Both the position numbers and the translations under genes were made by a program. Positions 34,090 through 43,326 of a stretch of 64,000 nucleotides of DNA are shown in pieces. Position 1 is the first letter of the stretch. Every line of letters starts with the position of its first letter. Under the pieces are notes generated by a model. That model was not told where the DNA came from and made no database searches. It was given only the letters and a program-made list of their open reading frames with translations. This stretch comes from JACVCS01 sp038328575 (GTDB lineage: Bacteria; Planctomycetota; Phycisphaerae; Phycisphaerales; UBA1924), in NCBI GenBank assembly GCA_038328575.1, contig JBBQMD010000003.1, positions 1 through 64,000 on the forward strand. Reading direction: 5' to 3'.

Positions 34090-37000
34090 TCACTCATCAC
34101 GCCCGCCCCGCGGAAGCTGCCCCGGCTTCAGCCGCTTGAACGCGGCGTACAACGTTCGCTTCGGTGGCGCCGCCGGCACCACGTTGGCCGCCGGTGCGGG
34201 CGCTGGTGCAGGAGCGGGCGCAGGCGATCCGGAAGAGCCCGACCCGCCTTGAGCCGGCGCACGACCCCCACCACCCTGCCCGCCACCGCCACCGCCACCG
34301 CCTCCACGACCGCCGCCGTGTCCGCCGCCCCGCGTCGTGCCGCGACCGCCACGCCCATCACCGCCCGAGCGCTGCCCGCCGCCACTCCGCCCGCCGCGAT
34401 CCGCCTGACCGCCTTGAGGTTGAGCCTGACCTTGGCCCTGTCCTTGACCCTGATCCTGACCTTGGCCCTGTCGTTGACCCTGATCCTGACCCTGACCTTG
34501 ACCTTGACCTTGGCCTTGAAGCTGGCCTTGAAGCTGGCCTTGACCACCGCCGCCCGGCCCGCCGGACTCGTCCGGCCCGCCTTGACCATCATCACGGTTC
34601 CGCCCGCGCCCGCCGCGACGACGACGACGCTTGCGTCGCGTGCCATCGCCATCGCCCTCACCGCCCGCCTCGTCACTCTGGCCTGCGCCTTGGCGCGAGG
34701 CATCACCGTCCGGCCCGTCGCCCTCGCGACCGTCCGCGAGTTCGCTACCCGCCGAGATTTCACCCTTGTTGAGACCCGCTCCGGATCCCCCGGCCGCGGG
34801 CGCTCCTCGATCAACCCGCGCCGCACCCGCGGCCTTGCCCCACGACGTGTTCACCGCGCGATCGTCGATGTCATCGTCCAGGAAGTCTGCCGGCGGCGGC
34901 ACATTCTCCATCCCCGGCGCCGGCGGCCAACCCATCGGCCCCGTCGAGCGCGCGGGCATCGCGCCCCGGCCCGACTCTTCTCCGCCGCCCGGACCTTCGC
35001 CCGGCTCTCGCTCACCACCCGGGCCAGCGCCACCACCACCGTCACCACCACCACCCTGACCATCGCCGCCGCCGCTGCGACCGCGACCGCCACGACGCCG
35101 ACGCCGCCGCCGTCGCCCGCCTCCCGGTAGCGGCTGGCCATCCGGCCCGAGCTCGGGCGGACCGTCAAAGCCCTCGCCGCCCGGGCCGTCAGTCATGGAA
35201 CGTTCGCCGGCACCCCGTCCCGCTTCATCGCTCGGGCCGCGCTGCGAACCACCATCGCCCGGCATCCCCTCGCGCTGATCATTCGGCACGCCCGCGCCAT
35301 CGCCGGTGCCAGCACCGCCGCCTGCGCCCGTGGGCGAAGGCATGAACGACTCGGCCCGGAACATCGCCGCTAGCCCGCCCGTCGGCGAAGGCGTGCGCGG
35401 CCCCGGACGCTTGCCCTGCGGTACCAGCGCTCCCGATGCCCCCGTCCCGACGCCCTGCTGCGGAGCCGCGTGCGCCCCGCGATGACCCTGACCACCCGAC
35501 GCGCCGCCCGCCGGCGTGCCCGGCTGCCCTTGCTGGCGCGCCGGTCCGCGATCGCTGGTCCCACGCCCACCGCCCTGACCATTCTGCCCACGCCCTCCGC
35601 CCTGGCCCGATCCACTTTGCCCGCCCGGCCCTGCCGCTGCGCCACCCGCGGAGCGTCCGCCGCCCTGCGCCGGTTGACCGCTGCGCCCGCCTGTGGTGAT
35701 GATCGGCGGCCGCTGCTGAACGCCCGGCGCTGGCGCCACGGGCACGCCCTGCCCACTACGACCGCCCTGCTCTCCACCACCGCTACCGCCGCGGCCGCTA
35801 CTGCTGGCGCGACGCCCGCGCTTGCCGCGAACAGTCGTCTCCAGCACAAAGTTTGGCGCGCTGGTATCCAGCGAGCCTTCCAGCAGCGCCGTGTCGCTCT
35901 CGGTGAAGGTATCGCTCGTGACAATGTCGTCCTCCACCGCGTCCATCTCGTCGATCAGCGGCACGTCGCGCTGTTCGTCCTCGCCGATCTCACCGTCAGG
36001 GATCTGCAGCGTGCGCAGCACGTGCTCACCCAGCCGGAAGCGCGGCATCCTTTCAATCTCCAGGTCCGCGCCCTGCTCGTCATACGCGTAGAACGTCACG
36101 CGATCCGGCGCCACCGCCTCGCTCAGGCGCACGCTCAGCACCTTGCCGAACTGCTTCTCGATCCGCGAGAGCGACTTGCGCTTGGCGCTGAGCAGCTCCG
36201 CCGCGACGCGCGGGTGGATCACCATCTCGACGCGCCGCACCTTGTCGTGGTCCATCAGCGAGGCCAGCTCGCGCAGCGCGTCGGCCGCGACCGACTCCGG
36301 GCGCTGAACCAGCCCGCGCCCGTGACACGAGGGGCACGCTTGGAAGTGGATGCTCTCGTGCGAGCCGCGCACGCGTTGGCGCGTGATCTCCAGCGTGCCG
36401 AACTCGCTGATGCCCAGCAGCGTCGTGCGGGCGCGATCGTTTTTGAGCAGTTCAGCGAACTTCTGCTGCACCTCTTCGCGATGGCGCGCGTAGCGCATGT
36501 CGATGAGGTCGTTGACGACGATCCCCCCCAAGTCGCGCAGGCGGAGCTGGCGCGCGATCTCCTCGATCGCTTCCAGGTTCGTCTTCAGCGCGTTGGTCTC
36601 GCTGTCGCTGGCGTCGCGGTGCTTGCCGCTGTTGACATCGATGGCCACCAGCGCCTCGGTCTCGTCGATGACCAGCCGCCCGCCGCTGGGAAGCGGCACC
36701 TCTCGCCCGAACATCGTGCGGATCTGCGGCTCGATGCTGAACGCGTGATAGATCGGCGTGCGCCCCGTGTAATGCACGAGCTTGGTCTCGGTCCTGGGCG
36801 AGACGATCTGCACGAAGCGAGCGGCGCGTTGGATGCCGTGCTCGCTGTCGATCACGACCTCTTCGGTGTCCTGGGTCATCATGTCGCGCAGCGAGCGCAG
36901 CAGCAGGTCGCTCTCTGAATACAGCAGTCGCGGCTTGGTCCCGTTCTGCCGCCTCCGCTCCATGTCCTTCTGCAACCGCATGAGATACGCCAGGTCGCGC

Positions 37001-38418
37001 TTCAGCTCCGCGCGGCTCTTATCCAGCCCCGCCGTGCGCACGATGAACCCGAAGCCCTCGGGCAGCTCGAGCTGATCCAAAATCTGCTTGGTCTTCTTGC
37101 GCAGGTCCTCGTCCTCAACCTTGCGCGACACGCCCACGCGATCCATCCCGGGCATCATCACCAGATATCGCCCGGGGATGCTCAGATAGCTCGTCAGCGT
37201 CGGGCCCTTGCTCCCCACGCCCTCCTTCAGCACCTGCACGATGATCTCCTGCCCACGCCGCAGGCAGTCCTGAATCGGCGGACGATCACGGCGCGCGACC
37301 TTCTTGCCCACCCGCTCGGTCGTCCCCGAGCCCTCGCCCGGAAAATACCGCGGGTGCAAGTCGCTGGTGTGCAGGAAGCCGTTGTTGCCGATGCCGAAGT
37401 CCACAAACGCCGCCTGGATCGCCGGCTCCACGTTCGTCACGCGGCCGACGTAGATGCTGCCCACGTGGCTCATCTGGTCGTTGCGCTCGCTATGAAACTC
37501 CTCGAGCTTCCCGCCCTGCACCACCGCGACGCGGCACTCCTCACCCGGCACATAGTTGATCAGCAACTGCCGCTTCCCGCCCGCCCGGCGCGGCCGCACG
37601 CGTGGCTCCGGAACGCTCCGCTCCACCGCCTCCGCCTCGTCCTCATCTTCCTCCGCCACCCGAGGCGTGATCACCATCGGCCCGCTGTGGACCACCGGCT
37701 CCCCGTCCTCGCGCGGCATCACCGGCGCCGGACGCGAGTTCAGCGATTCCACCACCAGCGCGCTCACCTCGCCCGCCTCCGCCATCTCCCCCGTCGCGAT
37801 CTCCCCGCCAGCCATCGACGGAGCCGCGAGTTCAGGCGCGAGCATTTCCGGCTCGTCACTGGCCTCGCCCGCGAACGACCCGCTGGACATCCCCGGCTCG
37901 CTCACGAACGTCTCGTTCCGACGCGAGGCAGATTCCTCCATCGTCCGGCCCGGCGCCGCGATGAACGAAGATTGCGCGGGCGTCACGCTCGCGCGCCCAT
38001 CCGCGCCGCTCTCGCCGGCCTGAACTTCCGAATCCTCGCCGTCGTCCGAATCGCCCGCGCCCGGGGTTTCCTCGCCCTCGGTCGCCAGATCGTCGTCATC
38101 CTGCTCGTCGTCGGCCGCCGCCAAGGCCGGCGTCTTCGCGGGCTTCTCTGACTTGTCGGCCTTGCTGGGGGCGACTTTCTTAGTGGCCTTCTTCTTGCCG
38201 CCGCGCTTGCCGCGACGCGTCTTGGGCTTTGGCTTGGCCTTGCCCCCGCCAGAGGATCCCGCGGCTTCGCCATCGCCATCGCCCGCGCCGCCGGAGCTTG
38301 CCGCCGGGGCGTCGTCCATCGGCATTGCGTCCATCGGCATTGCGTCCAGGTGTGCAGAGTCGTCGGCCTCGTGCGATTGCTCGCCAGATCCGAAGGTGTT
38401 CAATTCAGTTGTGTTCAT
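34090..38418 (-). CDS. Rne/Rng-family ribonuclease with very long disordered flanks
   Basis: 1442 aa. The catalytic core occupies about residues 283-720. It has an S1 domain (GSIYVGRVTNVEPAIQAAFV), the DNase-I-like site with D594 (VAIDVNSGKH) and D637 (VVNDLIDMRY), and the zinc link CPSCHGRG (C695, C698), so it should be active on single-stranded RNA. The N-terminal 280 residues are acidic and Lys-rich. The C-terminal about 600 are Gly/Gln/Arg/Pro-rich, including a GQGQ/LQGQ tract and RGG-like patches. Such tails in RNase E bind RNA and degradosome partners; that role is inferred here. A 453-base leader precedes it. Confidence 0.92.
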   Translation of the reverse strand: MNTTELNTFGSGEQSHEADDSAHLDAMPMDAMPMDDAPAASSGGAGDGDGEAAGSSGGGKAKPKPKTRRGKRGGKKKATKKVAPSKADKSEKPAKTPALAAADDEQDDDDLATEGEETPGAGDSDDGEDSEVQAGESGADGRASVTPAQSSFIAAPGRTMEESASRRNETFVSEPGMSSGSFAGEASDEPEMLAPELAAPSMAGGEIATGEMAEAGEVSALVVESLNSRPAPVMPREDGEPVVHSGPMVITPRVAEEDEDEAEAVERSVPEPRVRPRRAGGKRQLLINYVPGEECRVAVVQGGKLEEFHSERNDQMSHVGSIYVGRVTNVEPAIQAAFVDFGIGNNGFLHTSDLHPRYFPGEGSGTTERVGKKVARRDRPPIQDCLRRGQEIIVQVLKEGVGSKGPTLTSYLSIPGRYLVMMPGMDRVGVSRKVEDEDLRKKTKQILDQLELPEGFGFIVRTAGLDKSRAELKRDLAYLMRLQKDMERRRQNGTKPRLLYSESDLLLRSLRDMMTQDTEEVVIDSEHGIQRAARFVQIVSPRTETKLVHYTGRTPIYHAFSIEPQIRTMFGREVPLPSGGRLVIDETEALVAIDVNSGKHRDASDSETNALKTNLEAIEEIARQLRLRDLGGIVVNDLIDMRYARHREEVQQKFAELLKNDRARTTLLGISEFGTLEITRQRVRGSHESIHFQACPSCHGRGLVQRPESVAADALRELASLMDHDKVRRVEMVIHPRVAAELLSAKRKSLSRIEKQFGKVLSVRLSEAVAPDRVTFYAYDEQGADLEIERMPRFRLGEHVLRTLQIPDGEIGEDEQRDVPLIDEMDAVEDDIVTSDTFTESDTALLEGSLDTSAPNFVLETTVRGKRGRRASSSGRGGSGGGEQGGRSGQGVPVAPAPGVQQRPPIITTGGRSGQPAQGGGRSAGGAAAGPGGQSGSGQGGGRGQNGQGGGRGTSDRGPARQQGQPGTPAGGASGGQGHRGAHAAPQQGVGTGASGALVPQGKRPGPRTPSPTGGLAAMFRAESFMPSPTGAGGGAGTGDGAGVPNDQREGMPGDGGSQRGPSDEAGRGAGERSMTDGPGGEGFDGPPELGPDGQPLPGGGRRRRRRRRGGRGRSGGGDGQGGGGDGGGGAGPGGEREPGEGPGGGEESGRGAMPARSTGPMGWPPAPGMENVPPPADFLDDDIDDRAVNTSWGKAAGAARVDRGAPAAGGSGAGLNKGEISAGSELADGREGDGPDGDASRQGAGQSDEAGGEGDGDGTRRKRRRRRGGRGRNRDDGQGGPDESGGPGGGGQGQLQGQLQGQGQGQGQGQDQGQRQGQGQDQGQGQGQGQAQPQGGQADRGGRSGGGQRSGGDGRGGRGTTRGGGHGGGRGGGGGGGGGQGGGGRAPAQGGSGSSGSPAPAPAPAPAPAANVVPAAPPKRTLYAAFKRLKPGQLPRGGRDE
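34425..34545. repeat. in-frame hexamer-based tandem repeat inside the RNase E tail
   Basis: The plus strand shows degenerate repeats of CTTGACC/CCTGACCTTG units that encode the GQGQ/DQGQ/LQGQ tract in the ribonuclease C-terminus. Two perfect copies of AAGCTGGCCTTG lie near 34518-34542. The unit length of 6 or multiples preserves the frame, so it can change in length without breaking the gene. Confidence 0.8.
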
Positions 38419-38871
38419 AGAGACTGCTTTCTTGAGGCCGCGATCACGCCGCCCGCGTGGGCCGAGGTCGTCGCCTGAGCATCAGGCCAAAGCGACGATC
38501 GCGCCCGGTGAGGGGTGGTCAGGGTGATGGTGGCTTCAAGAAACGCCGCTCGCGCCTGCGCCGGGAGCGTGCGCTCCAGATTTGGCAATCCGGAGTGCGA
38601 AGCTGACCCCGTCGCATCCGCCCGCCCCGCGTCGCCCCGCAGTGCGCGAGGCCCTCGTGGGCGAGTCGGGCCGAGTTGTCGCCGGGGGCTTGTGGGAATC
38701 GAGAGACGCGGTTCCACGCGGCACGGTCCGTGCTCGCCTGTCCGCAATCGCCCGCGTGCTCACGCCGGCTCGGTCATTCTTGAGGCGCGGGCCATCGACC
38801 CGTGACGCCCTCGGTTGTTTCCCTGAGTTGAGTGAGGCTGCGACGGGCTACTGGCCCTGCGCAACCGAATA
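38419..38871. other. 453-base spacer upstream of the RNase E/G gene
   Basis: No convincing gene was found on either strand; open frames here lack family features and ribosome sites. It lies between the start of the ribonuclease gene and the stop of the Enzyme I gene, both on the minus strand. The length suggests a leader for the ribonuclease, possibly with regulatory structure; no specific motif was recognised. Confidence 0.5.
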
Positions 38872-40647
38872 TCACTCGTCGACGGAACGTCCGTCGAAGG
38901 CCTCGGGGATGATCTTCCTTGTCTGGTCACGCAGGTACCTGCTGACCGCGACGTCGGAATCGATGCTCGCCGCTTTTTCAGCGACGGCCTCGCATTGGCT
39001 GATGCTGATGCTTCGGATCAGCCGCTTCACCGCCGGTAAGTGCATCGGCGACGCAGAGAGCGTACGCAAACCTAATCCCAAGAGCAACATCGTCTGCTCA
39101 AGTTCGCCCGCCGCCTCGCCGCAGCACGACACCGGGATTCGGGCGTTCCGGCCCGCCTCGATCACATTCTTGACCAGCTTGATCACCGCCGGGTTCGCAG
39201 GGTTATATAAGCTTGCCACGGCCTCGTTCGTGCGGTCTACCGCCAGCGTGTATTGCACCAAATCGTTGGTCCCAATACTGAAAAAATCAGCCTGGTGGGC
39301 GAATACATCGGCCATGATCGCCGCCGACGGCACCTCGACCATCATCCCGACCTTGATCTCCGGGTCATAGGGGATCTCCTGATCCCGCAAGTCTTCCATA
39401 ACATCGTTCAGGAAGAACCGCGCCCGCCGGAACTCCTCGACCGTGGTGATCAGAGGGAACATCACCCGAACGCTGCCGCTGGGCGACGTCGCGCTGGCCC
39501 GAAGAATCGCCCGGAGCTGGCACTTGAACATCGGCAAGCGCGCCAGGCACAGGCGGATCGAGCGCAGCCCCAGCATCGGGTTTCGCTCTGCGGCGTCGAT
39601 CTCGTCCTGATCCGTCGCGTACTTGTCCGCCCCCAGATCCAGCGTGCGGATCGTCAGCGGACGCCCGTCCAGCAACTCAACACACCGCATGTACGCGTTG
39701 TAGTGATCTTCTTCCGTCGGCTCGTGGTTGGTCGAGAGGTAGAGATACTCCGTGCGATAGAGCCCCACGCCCTGACCCCCGCTACCGACCACCGCCGGAA
39801 TCTCTTCCGGCGAGCCGATATTGCCCATCAGGTCGATCGGCGTGCCGTCGATCGTGACGCACGGCATCTGGGCCAGATCACCGAGTGACACCGCGAACAG
39901 GGCCGCGCGTTCCTTGAGCTGGACGTACTTGGCCTGAGTGGCTTCGTCGGGATTGATGATCACGCTGCCGCTGTCGCCATCGGCGATCACCAGCATCCCG
40001 TCGCTGACGTGCTCCGTCACGCGGCTACACCCGACCACGGCTGGGATCTGCATCGCCTGCGCAAAAATCCCGACGTGCCCGGTCTTGCCGCCGGTGGCAG
40101 TCACAAAGCCCAGCACATTGGCGTTGTTGAAGCTCGCCGCCTGGCTGGGCGTCAGGTCGCGCGCGACGAGGATGCTGGGGCGCGTGATCTGGCTGACGCG
40201 GCTGCTGTGCTCGCCGATGAGCTGCTTGAGCACGCGGGCCGACAGGTCGTAGACATCGTCAACCTTGGTGCGAAACGCGGCGTCCTTCATGGCGCTGAAG
40301 CGATCGACCAGGGCCTGAAACCCCGCGAACACGCTGTACTCGGCCGTGACCCCGTCGGCCTCGATCATGGCGTGCATGGGCTTGGTGAGCGAAGGATCGC
40401 TGAGCATGCCCAGGTGAAACGCGAAGATCTTCGCGGCTTCGTCGCCCAGGTCGGTCTTTGTGCGTTGATTCAGCTGGAGCAGCTCGCCCTTGCTCTTTTC
40501 CAGGGCCACTTCGAGCCGAACATGCTCCTGCGGGATCATGACCAGGGGGACGGTCCGGCGCGGTATGCGTCGTCGCTCCTCGTCAAGGACGAAGACCTCG
40601 CCCATGGCGATGCCCGGAGAAACCGCAATGCCCTTGAGAACCAGCAT
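38872..40647 (-). CDS. ptsI: PTS phosphoenolpyruvate-protein phosphotransferase (Enzyme I)
   Basis: 591 aa, a normal length. It autophosphorylates from PEP and passes phosphate to HPr. Blocks seen are LKGIAVSPGIAMGEVFVLDEE at the N-terminus, GGKTGHVGIFAQAMQIPAVV with the active His191, GNIGSPEEIP, GVGLYRTEYLY, RTLDLGADK, NPMLGLRSIRLCL, KVGMMVEVPSAA, GTNDLVQYTLAVDR and SCCGEAAGE (catalytic Cys). ATG 40647 gives the standard start; no good Shine-Dalgarno is visible. HPr and sugar permeases are not adjacent. The active-site sequence has GH where many members have SH. Confidence 0.95.
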   Translation of the reverse strand: MLVLKGIAVSPGIAMGEVFVLDEERRRIPRRTVPLVMIPQEHVRLEVALEKSKGELLQLNQRTKTDLGDEAAKIFAFHLGMLSDPSLTKPMHAMIEADGVTAEYSVFAGFQALVDRFSAMKDAAFRTKVDDVYDLSARVLKQLIGEHSSRVSQITRPSILVARDLTPSQAASFNNANVLGFVTATGGKTGHVGIFAQAMQIPAVVGCSRVTEHVSDGMLVIADGDSGSVIINPDEATQAKYVQLKERAALFAVSLGDLAQMPCVTIDGTPIDLMGNIGSPEEIPAVVGSGGQGVGLYRTEYLYLSTNHEPTEEDHYNAYMRCVELLDGRPLTIRTLDLGADKYATDQDEIDAAERNPMLGLRSIRLCLARLPMFKCQLRAILRASATSPSGSVRVMFPLITTVEEFRRARFFLNDVMEDLRDQEIPYDPEIKVGMMVEVPSAAIMADVFAHQADFFSIGTNDLVQYTLAVDRTNEAVASLYNPANPAVIKLVKNVIEAGRNARIPVSCCGEAAGELEQTMLLLGLGLRTLSASPMHLPAVKRLIRSISISQCEAVAEKAASIDSDVAVSRYLRDQTRKIIPEAFDGRSVDE

Positions 40648-40781
40648 GAATGCCGGGCATGGTACACGGTCCGGGGGGTGGGGGGGGCGGCGGGCTTGAG
40701 GTGAAGAGACGAACCCGCACACGCCGGGCATGGTGCGGTCACTTGGGCGGCCAGGCATTGACGGCCGGTTCGAGGGCCGGG

Positions 40782-40938
40782 TCACGCGGCATGCAAGGGC
40801 CTCGCGGTAGAGATTACCTCATCGCGGAAGTCGCGCGACACCTCGAAGGGGGTTGCGAAGGTCCACCTGGCGCTTCAGCATGTCCGCAAGGTCAACTTCC
40901 ATCTGCGCCAGCGCCAGCAGGCAGGGCATGAGTGTGCG
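40782..40938 (-). pseudogene. frameshifted remnant of an MNT-type nucleotidyltransferase (MntA-like)
   Basis: On the minus strand from about 40929, translation gives MPCLLALAQMEVDLADMLKR, then QVDLRNP. Shifting by one base at the G/C run 40848-40852 then gives FEVSRDFRDEVISTARPLHA and a stop at 40782. Joined, this closely resembles the C-terminal half of minimal nucleotidyltransferases, with the LARMxxELxxLLGRxVDLxTPxxLSRxFRDEVLxxAxxLYA pattern known for that family. The N-terminal GS-x(9)-DxD half was not found. It looks like a decayed toxin-antitoxin (HEPN/MNT) relic, and no HEPN partner was recognised. Confidence 0.62.
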
Positions 40939-41032
40939 TGATGTTATCGCGATGCTGGACAGCGCCGCTTCATTCTGCGGACGGCGAGAGCGGTGCCATC
41001 TCGATCGGCGGCAGACGCTCCGTCCCCAAGCG

Positions 41033-41431
41033 CTACGCAGTACGCCCGCCTCCCAGCGGATTCACTACCCACCAGCACCCGAGCGCCAGCAGTGGGCCCA
41101 GGGTGTTGCTGAGGGCGAGGTACGCCGCGGCCGCGCCGTAGCGTCCCTCGCGAAGCAGGTCGGCGGTTTCGATCGCCAGCGAGCTGAAGGTCGTAAACCC
41201 GCCGAGGACGCCGATGGCTAGCAGCAGCCAGAGCGTTGAGTTTCGCCCCAGTGGCGATTCGTGCAGCACGCCCGCCAGCGCGCCGATGAGCGCACAGCCG
41301 AGCAGATTGACCGCGAGGGTGCCGAGCGGGAACTGGGGCGAGGCGGGCTTGATGAGCGAGACCAGCGCGAAGCGAAAGACGGAGCCGAGGCCGCCGCCCA
41401 GGAAGACCATGGCCAAGGCCTGCGGGCTCAC
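41033..41431 (-). CDS. crcB: fluoride channel/exporter CrcB (Fluc)
   Basis: 132 aa with four membrane helices, the family norm. Motifs are FLGGGLGSVFRFAL, FPLGTLAVNLLGCALIG with the pore Asn, and GGFTTFSSLAIE, the Fluc signature. The GTG at 41431 overlaps the rlmN stop (GTGA at 41428-41431) and CCGGAG lies 7 bases upstream, so longer readings are rejected. It exports cytoplasmic fluoride as a dual-topology dimer in characterised members. No fluoride riboswitch was recognised nearby. Confidence 0.93.
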   Translation of the reverse strand: MSPQALAMVFLGGGLGSVFRFALVSLIKPASPQFPLGTLAVNLLGCALIGALAGVLHESPLGRNSTLWLLLAIGVLGGFTTFSSLAIETADLLREGRYGAAAAYLALSNTLGPLLALGCWWVVNPLGGGRTA

Positions 41432-42759
41432 GCGCCAGCTCCGGGCGCGGGCGCGTCGATCAGGACGGCGCTTGCGCGCTGGCGCTTGTACGCCAGATTT
41501 CCAAGCTGGCCGCACGCGGCCATCTGATCTCGCCCCTTGGTCCGGCGTCGCTTGCAATACACGCCCAGGCCCTTGAGCCAGGCGACGAATCGATCAACGT
41601 CGGCCTCATCGGGCGCGCCCCAGGGCGAGCCCTCGCGCGGGTTGTAGGGGATGAGGTTGACCAGGCCACGCAAGGCGGCGCCGCTGTGTGGGGTGATCTG
41701 CGCACGCTCGGAATCTGAGAGCGCTGGCGGCTCGCCGATGGCGATGTCGCGTGCTTTGGCGAGAGACTCTTCGCCGTTGACGAACGCCGCGAGTTGGGCG
41801 GCGTGCAATGGCGAATCGTTGACACCGGGGATCAAGACATATTCGAGGCACAGGTGGGCACCGCCGAAGAAAGGCCAGGCGAGAAGTTCTTCGCGCAAGG
41901 CCCGCATCGGCATCGCGCGGTTCACCGGCATGATGGAGGAGCGGATTTCGTCGCTGGGCGCGTTGAGCGAGATCGCGAGCCCGAGGCGGTGCCAGCCGGT
42001 CTGGCGAACGCGTTGGGCCAGGCGGCGGATGCCGTCGATGCGCCCGACGGTGGAGACGGTAATCTTGGACATCGAGAGCTCGGGGCCGCGCCGATCGGTG
42101 AGGATCTCGATGGCACCGATGACGCTGTCCAGATTGTCCATGGGCTCGCCCATGCCCATGAACACAATGTTGGAGACGCGCGATTCGGGGTCCGGCTTCG
42201 TCAGCACGTGCGTCGCGGCGAACCACTGGGCCACGATCTCGCGCGTCGTCAGCGATCGCACCAGGCCCATCTGGGCCGTCTGGCAGAACGTACACCCCAT
42301 GGCGCAGCCCACCTGCGAGCTGACGCACAGGGTGTGGGCTCGTTCGCGCGTGCGCCCGATCATCGGGATGAGGACGGATTCGATTTCGAGCGTGTCGGTG
42401 GGCGTGGCTTGGATGACGCCGAGCCCGACGGCTCCGGTGGTGCTGTTGGCGGTTGTCGTCGGGGCGATGGCGGGCATCTGGCCATCAAGCCGACGGCTGA
42501 CGCGTTGGGTGAACTTGACAGTCGTGCCTTCCTCGCTCTCGCTCTGGTGCGTGCGGGCGATGGGCGGGATGATGACGGGGGCAAGCGGGTCGGTGGTGAT
42601 GCCCTGGCGATAGACGCGTGCGTAGCGGTCAAGCGCGCCGGCGCGCCCGCCGCGGAGGCGGAGCGCGACGCAGGCGTCGGCGTAGCGCTCGCTGGTCAAT
42701 GACAGCGGGTCGGGCAGCGAACCTGGGGAGGCGTCGGTCACGCGAGATTGTAAGGTCAT
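41428..42759 (-). CDS. rlmN: 23S rRNA (adenine-C2)-methyltransferase RlmN-like radical SAM enzyme
   Basis: 443 aa. The radical-SAM cluster motif is CAMGCTFC, preceded by TLCVSSQVG and followed by FCQTAQMGLVRSLTTREIV. Further RlmN/Cfr blocks are NIVFMGMGEPMDN, TVSTVGRIDGIRRLA, LAISLNAPSDEIRSSIMPVN, LEYVLIPGVNDS and LINLIPYN-like LVNLIPYNPREGS. It methylates A2503 of 23S rRNA and some tRNAs in known members. ATG 42759 was chosen; a longer frame begins with Pro-rich sequence unlike the family. It is longer than the usual 350-390 aa owing to a linker before the SAM domain and a C-terminal tail. Coupled to crcB. Confidence 0.92.
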   Translation of the reverse strand: MTLQSRVTDASPGSLPDPLSLTSERYADACVALRLRGGRAGALDRYARVYRQGITTDPLAPVIIPPIARTHQSESEEGTTVKFTQRVSRRLDGQMPAIAPTTTANSTTGAVGLGVIQATPTDTLEIESVLIPMIGRTRERAHTLCVSSQVGCAMGCTFCQTAQMGLVRSLTTREIVAQWFAATHVLTKPDPESRVSNIVFMGMGEPMDNLDSVIGAIEILTDRRGPELSMSKITVSTVGRIDGIRRLAQRVRQTGWHRLGLAISLNAPSDEIRSSIMPVNRAMPMRALREELLAWPFFGGAHLCLEYVLIPGVNDSPLHAAQLAAFVNGEESLAKARDIAIGEPPALSDSERAQITPHSGAALRGLVNLIPYNPREGSPWGAPDEADVDRFVAWLKGLGVYCKRRRTKGRDQMAACGQLGNLAYKRQRASAVLIDAPAPGAGA

Positions 42760-42993
42760 CGAGAGGGTGGCGTAACTTGTGCGCGGGGGTGGAGGCAGGG
42801 GCCGTCCTGGGGGGCCGGGGATGGGGCGTGAGGGTTTGGCGTGAGGTGATTTCCCGCGCGACCTTGGCGCTGCGCTGGCGGGCGCTGGTGAAGTCTGGCG
42901 CGGTTGTGTCCGATAGCCGGGGAGTGGGGTTTGCAATGGCGGGAGTGGGGGGCGACGGAAGCCCCGAGGCTCGCGAGCGTTCAGGAGATCGGC

Positions 42994-43326
42994 ATGAGCA
43001 TCGACCGTCGTCGTCACACCCGCTTGAACATGACCCGCCCGTGCAAGGTCGTCGTCCGCTCGGCGCAGCGGTTCCTCGCGGCTCGCACCAGCAACGTCTC
43101 GGTCACCGGCGCGCTCATCGAGGTGCTGGCGGACCGCCCGATCGCGGTGGGCGAGATCGTCGATGTCGCCATCTCGTGGAACGATTCGCCGATCGTGCGA
43201 AGCTCAGAACTCGTCGCGGCGGAGGTCACCCGGGCGCTCACCGGGCCCAGCGGGACCCAGACCATTGGGGTGCGGTTTGCAACCCAGGCCAGCGTGAGCG
43301 AGCCTCAGCTTGCACGTGTCGCCTGA
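42994..43326 (+). CDS. PilZ domain protein
   Basis: 110 aa. The PilZ c-di-GMP-binding motifs are recognisable: RRRHTRLN (RxxxR) at the N-terminus and NVSVTGALIEV (N/DxSxxG) about 25 residues later, followed by a beta barrel. AGGAG at 42983-42987 supports ATG 42994. It stands alone, divergent from rlmN and converging with the next gene, whose end it overlaps by 22 bases on the opposite strand. A target of c-di-GMP control cannot be inferred from context. Confidence 0.82.
   Translation: MSIDRRRHTRLNMTRPCKVVVRSAQRFLAARTSNVSVTGALIEVLADRPIAVGEIVDVAISWNDSPIVRSSELVAAEVTRALTGPSGTQTIGVRFATQASVSEPQLARVA

Noticed and set aside
34425..34545. Tandem repeats considered as a CRISPR array
   Set aside because: Units are short, contiguous and in frame with the ribonuclease tail; there are no unique spacers.
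35470..36918. Long plus-strand open frame opposite the ribonuclease gene
   Set aside because: It lies wholly antisense to the conserved catalytic core; the long frame is a product of GC-rich codon use.
40648..40785. N-terminal extension of Enzyme I
   Set aside because: The translation is Pro/Arg-rich and unlike the family; the standard start is at 40647.
40930..41010. Plus-strand MSVRDVIAMLDSA considered as a HEPN start partnered with the MNT relic
   Set aside because: The similarity is too short, the strand is opposite to that of the MNT fragment, and no RX4-6H motif follows.
41432..41700. Fluoride riboswitch upstream of crcB
   Set aside because: The upstream sequence is the coding end of rlmN, with no recognisable crcB-motif RNA.
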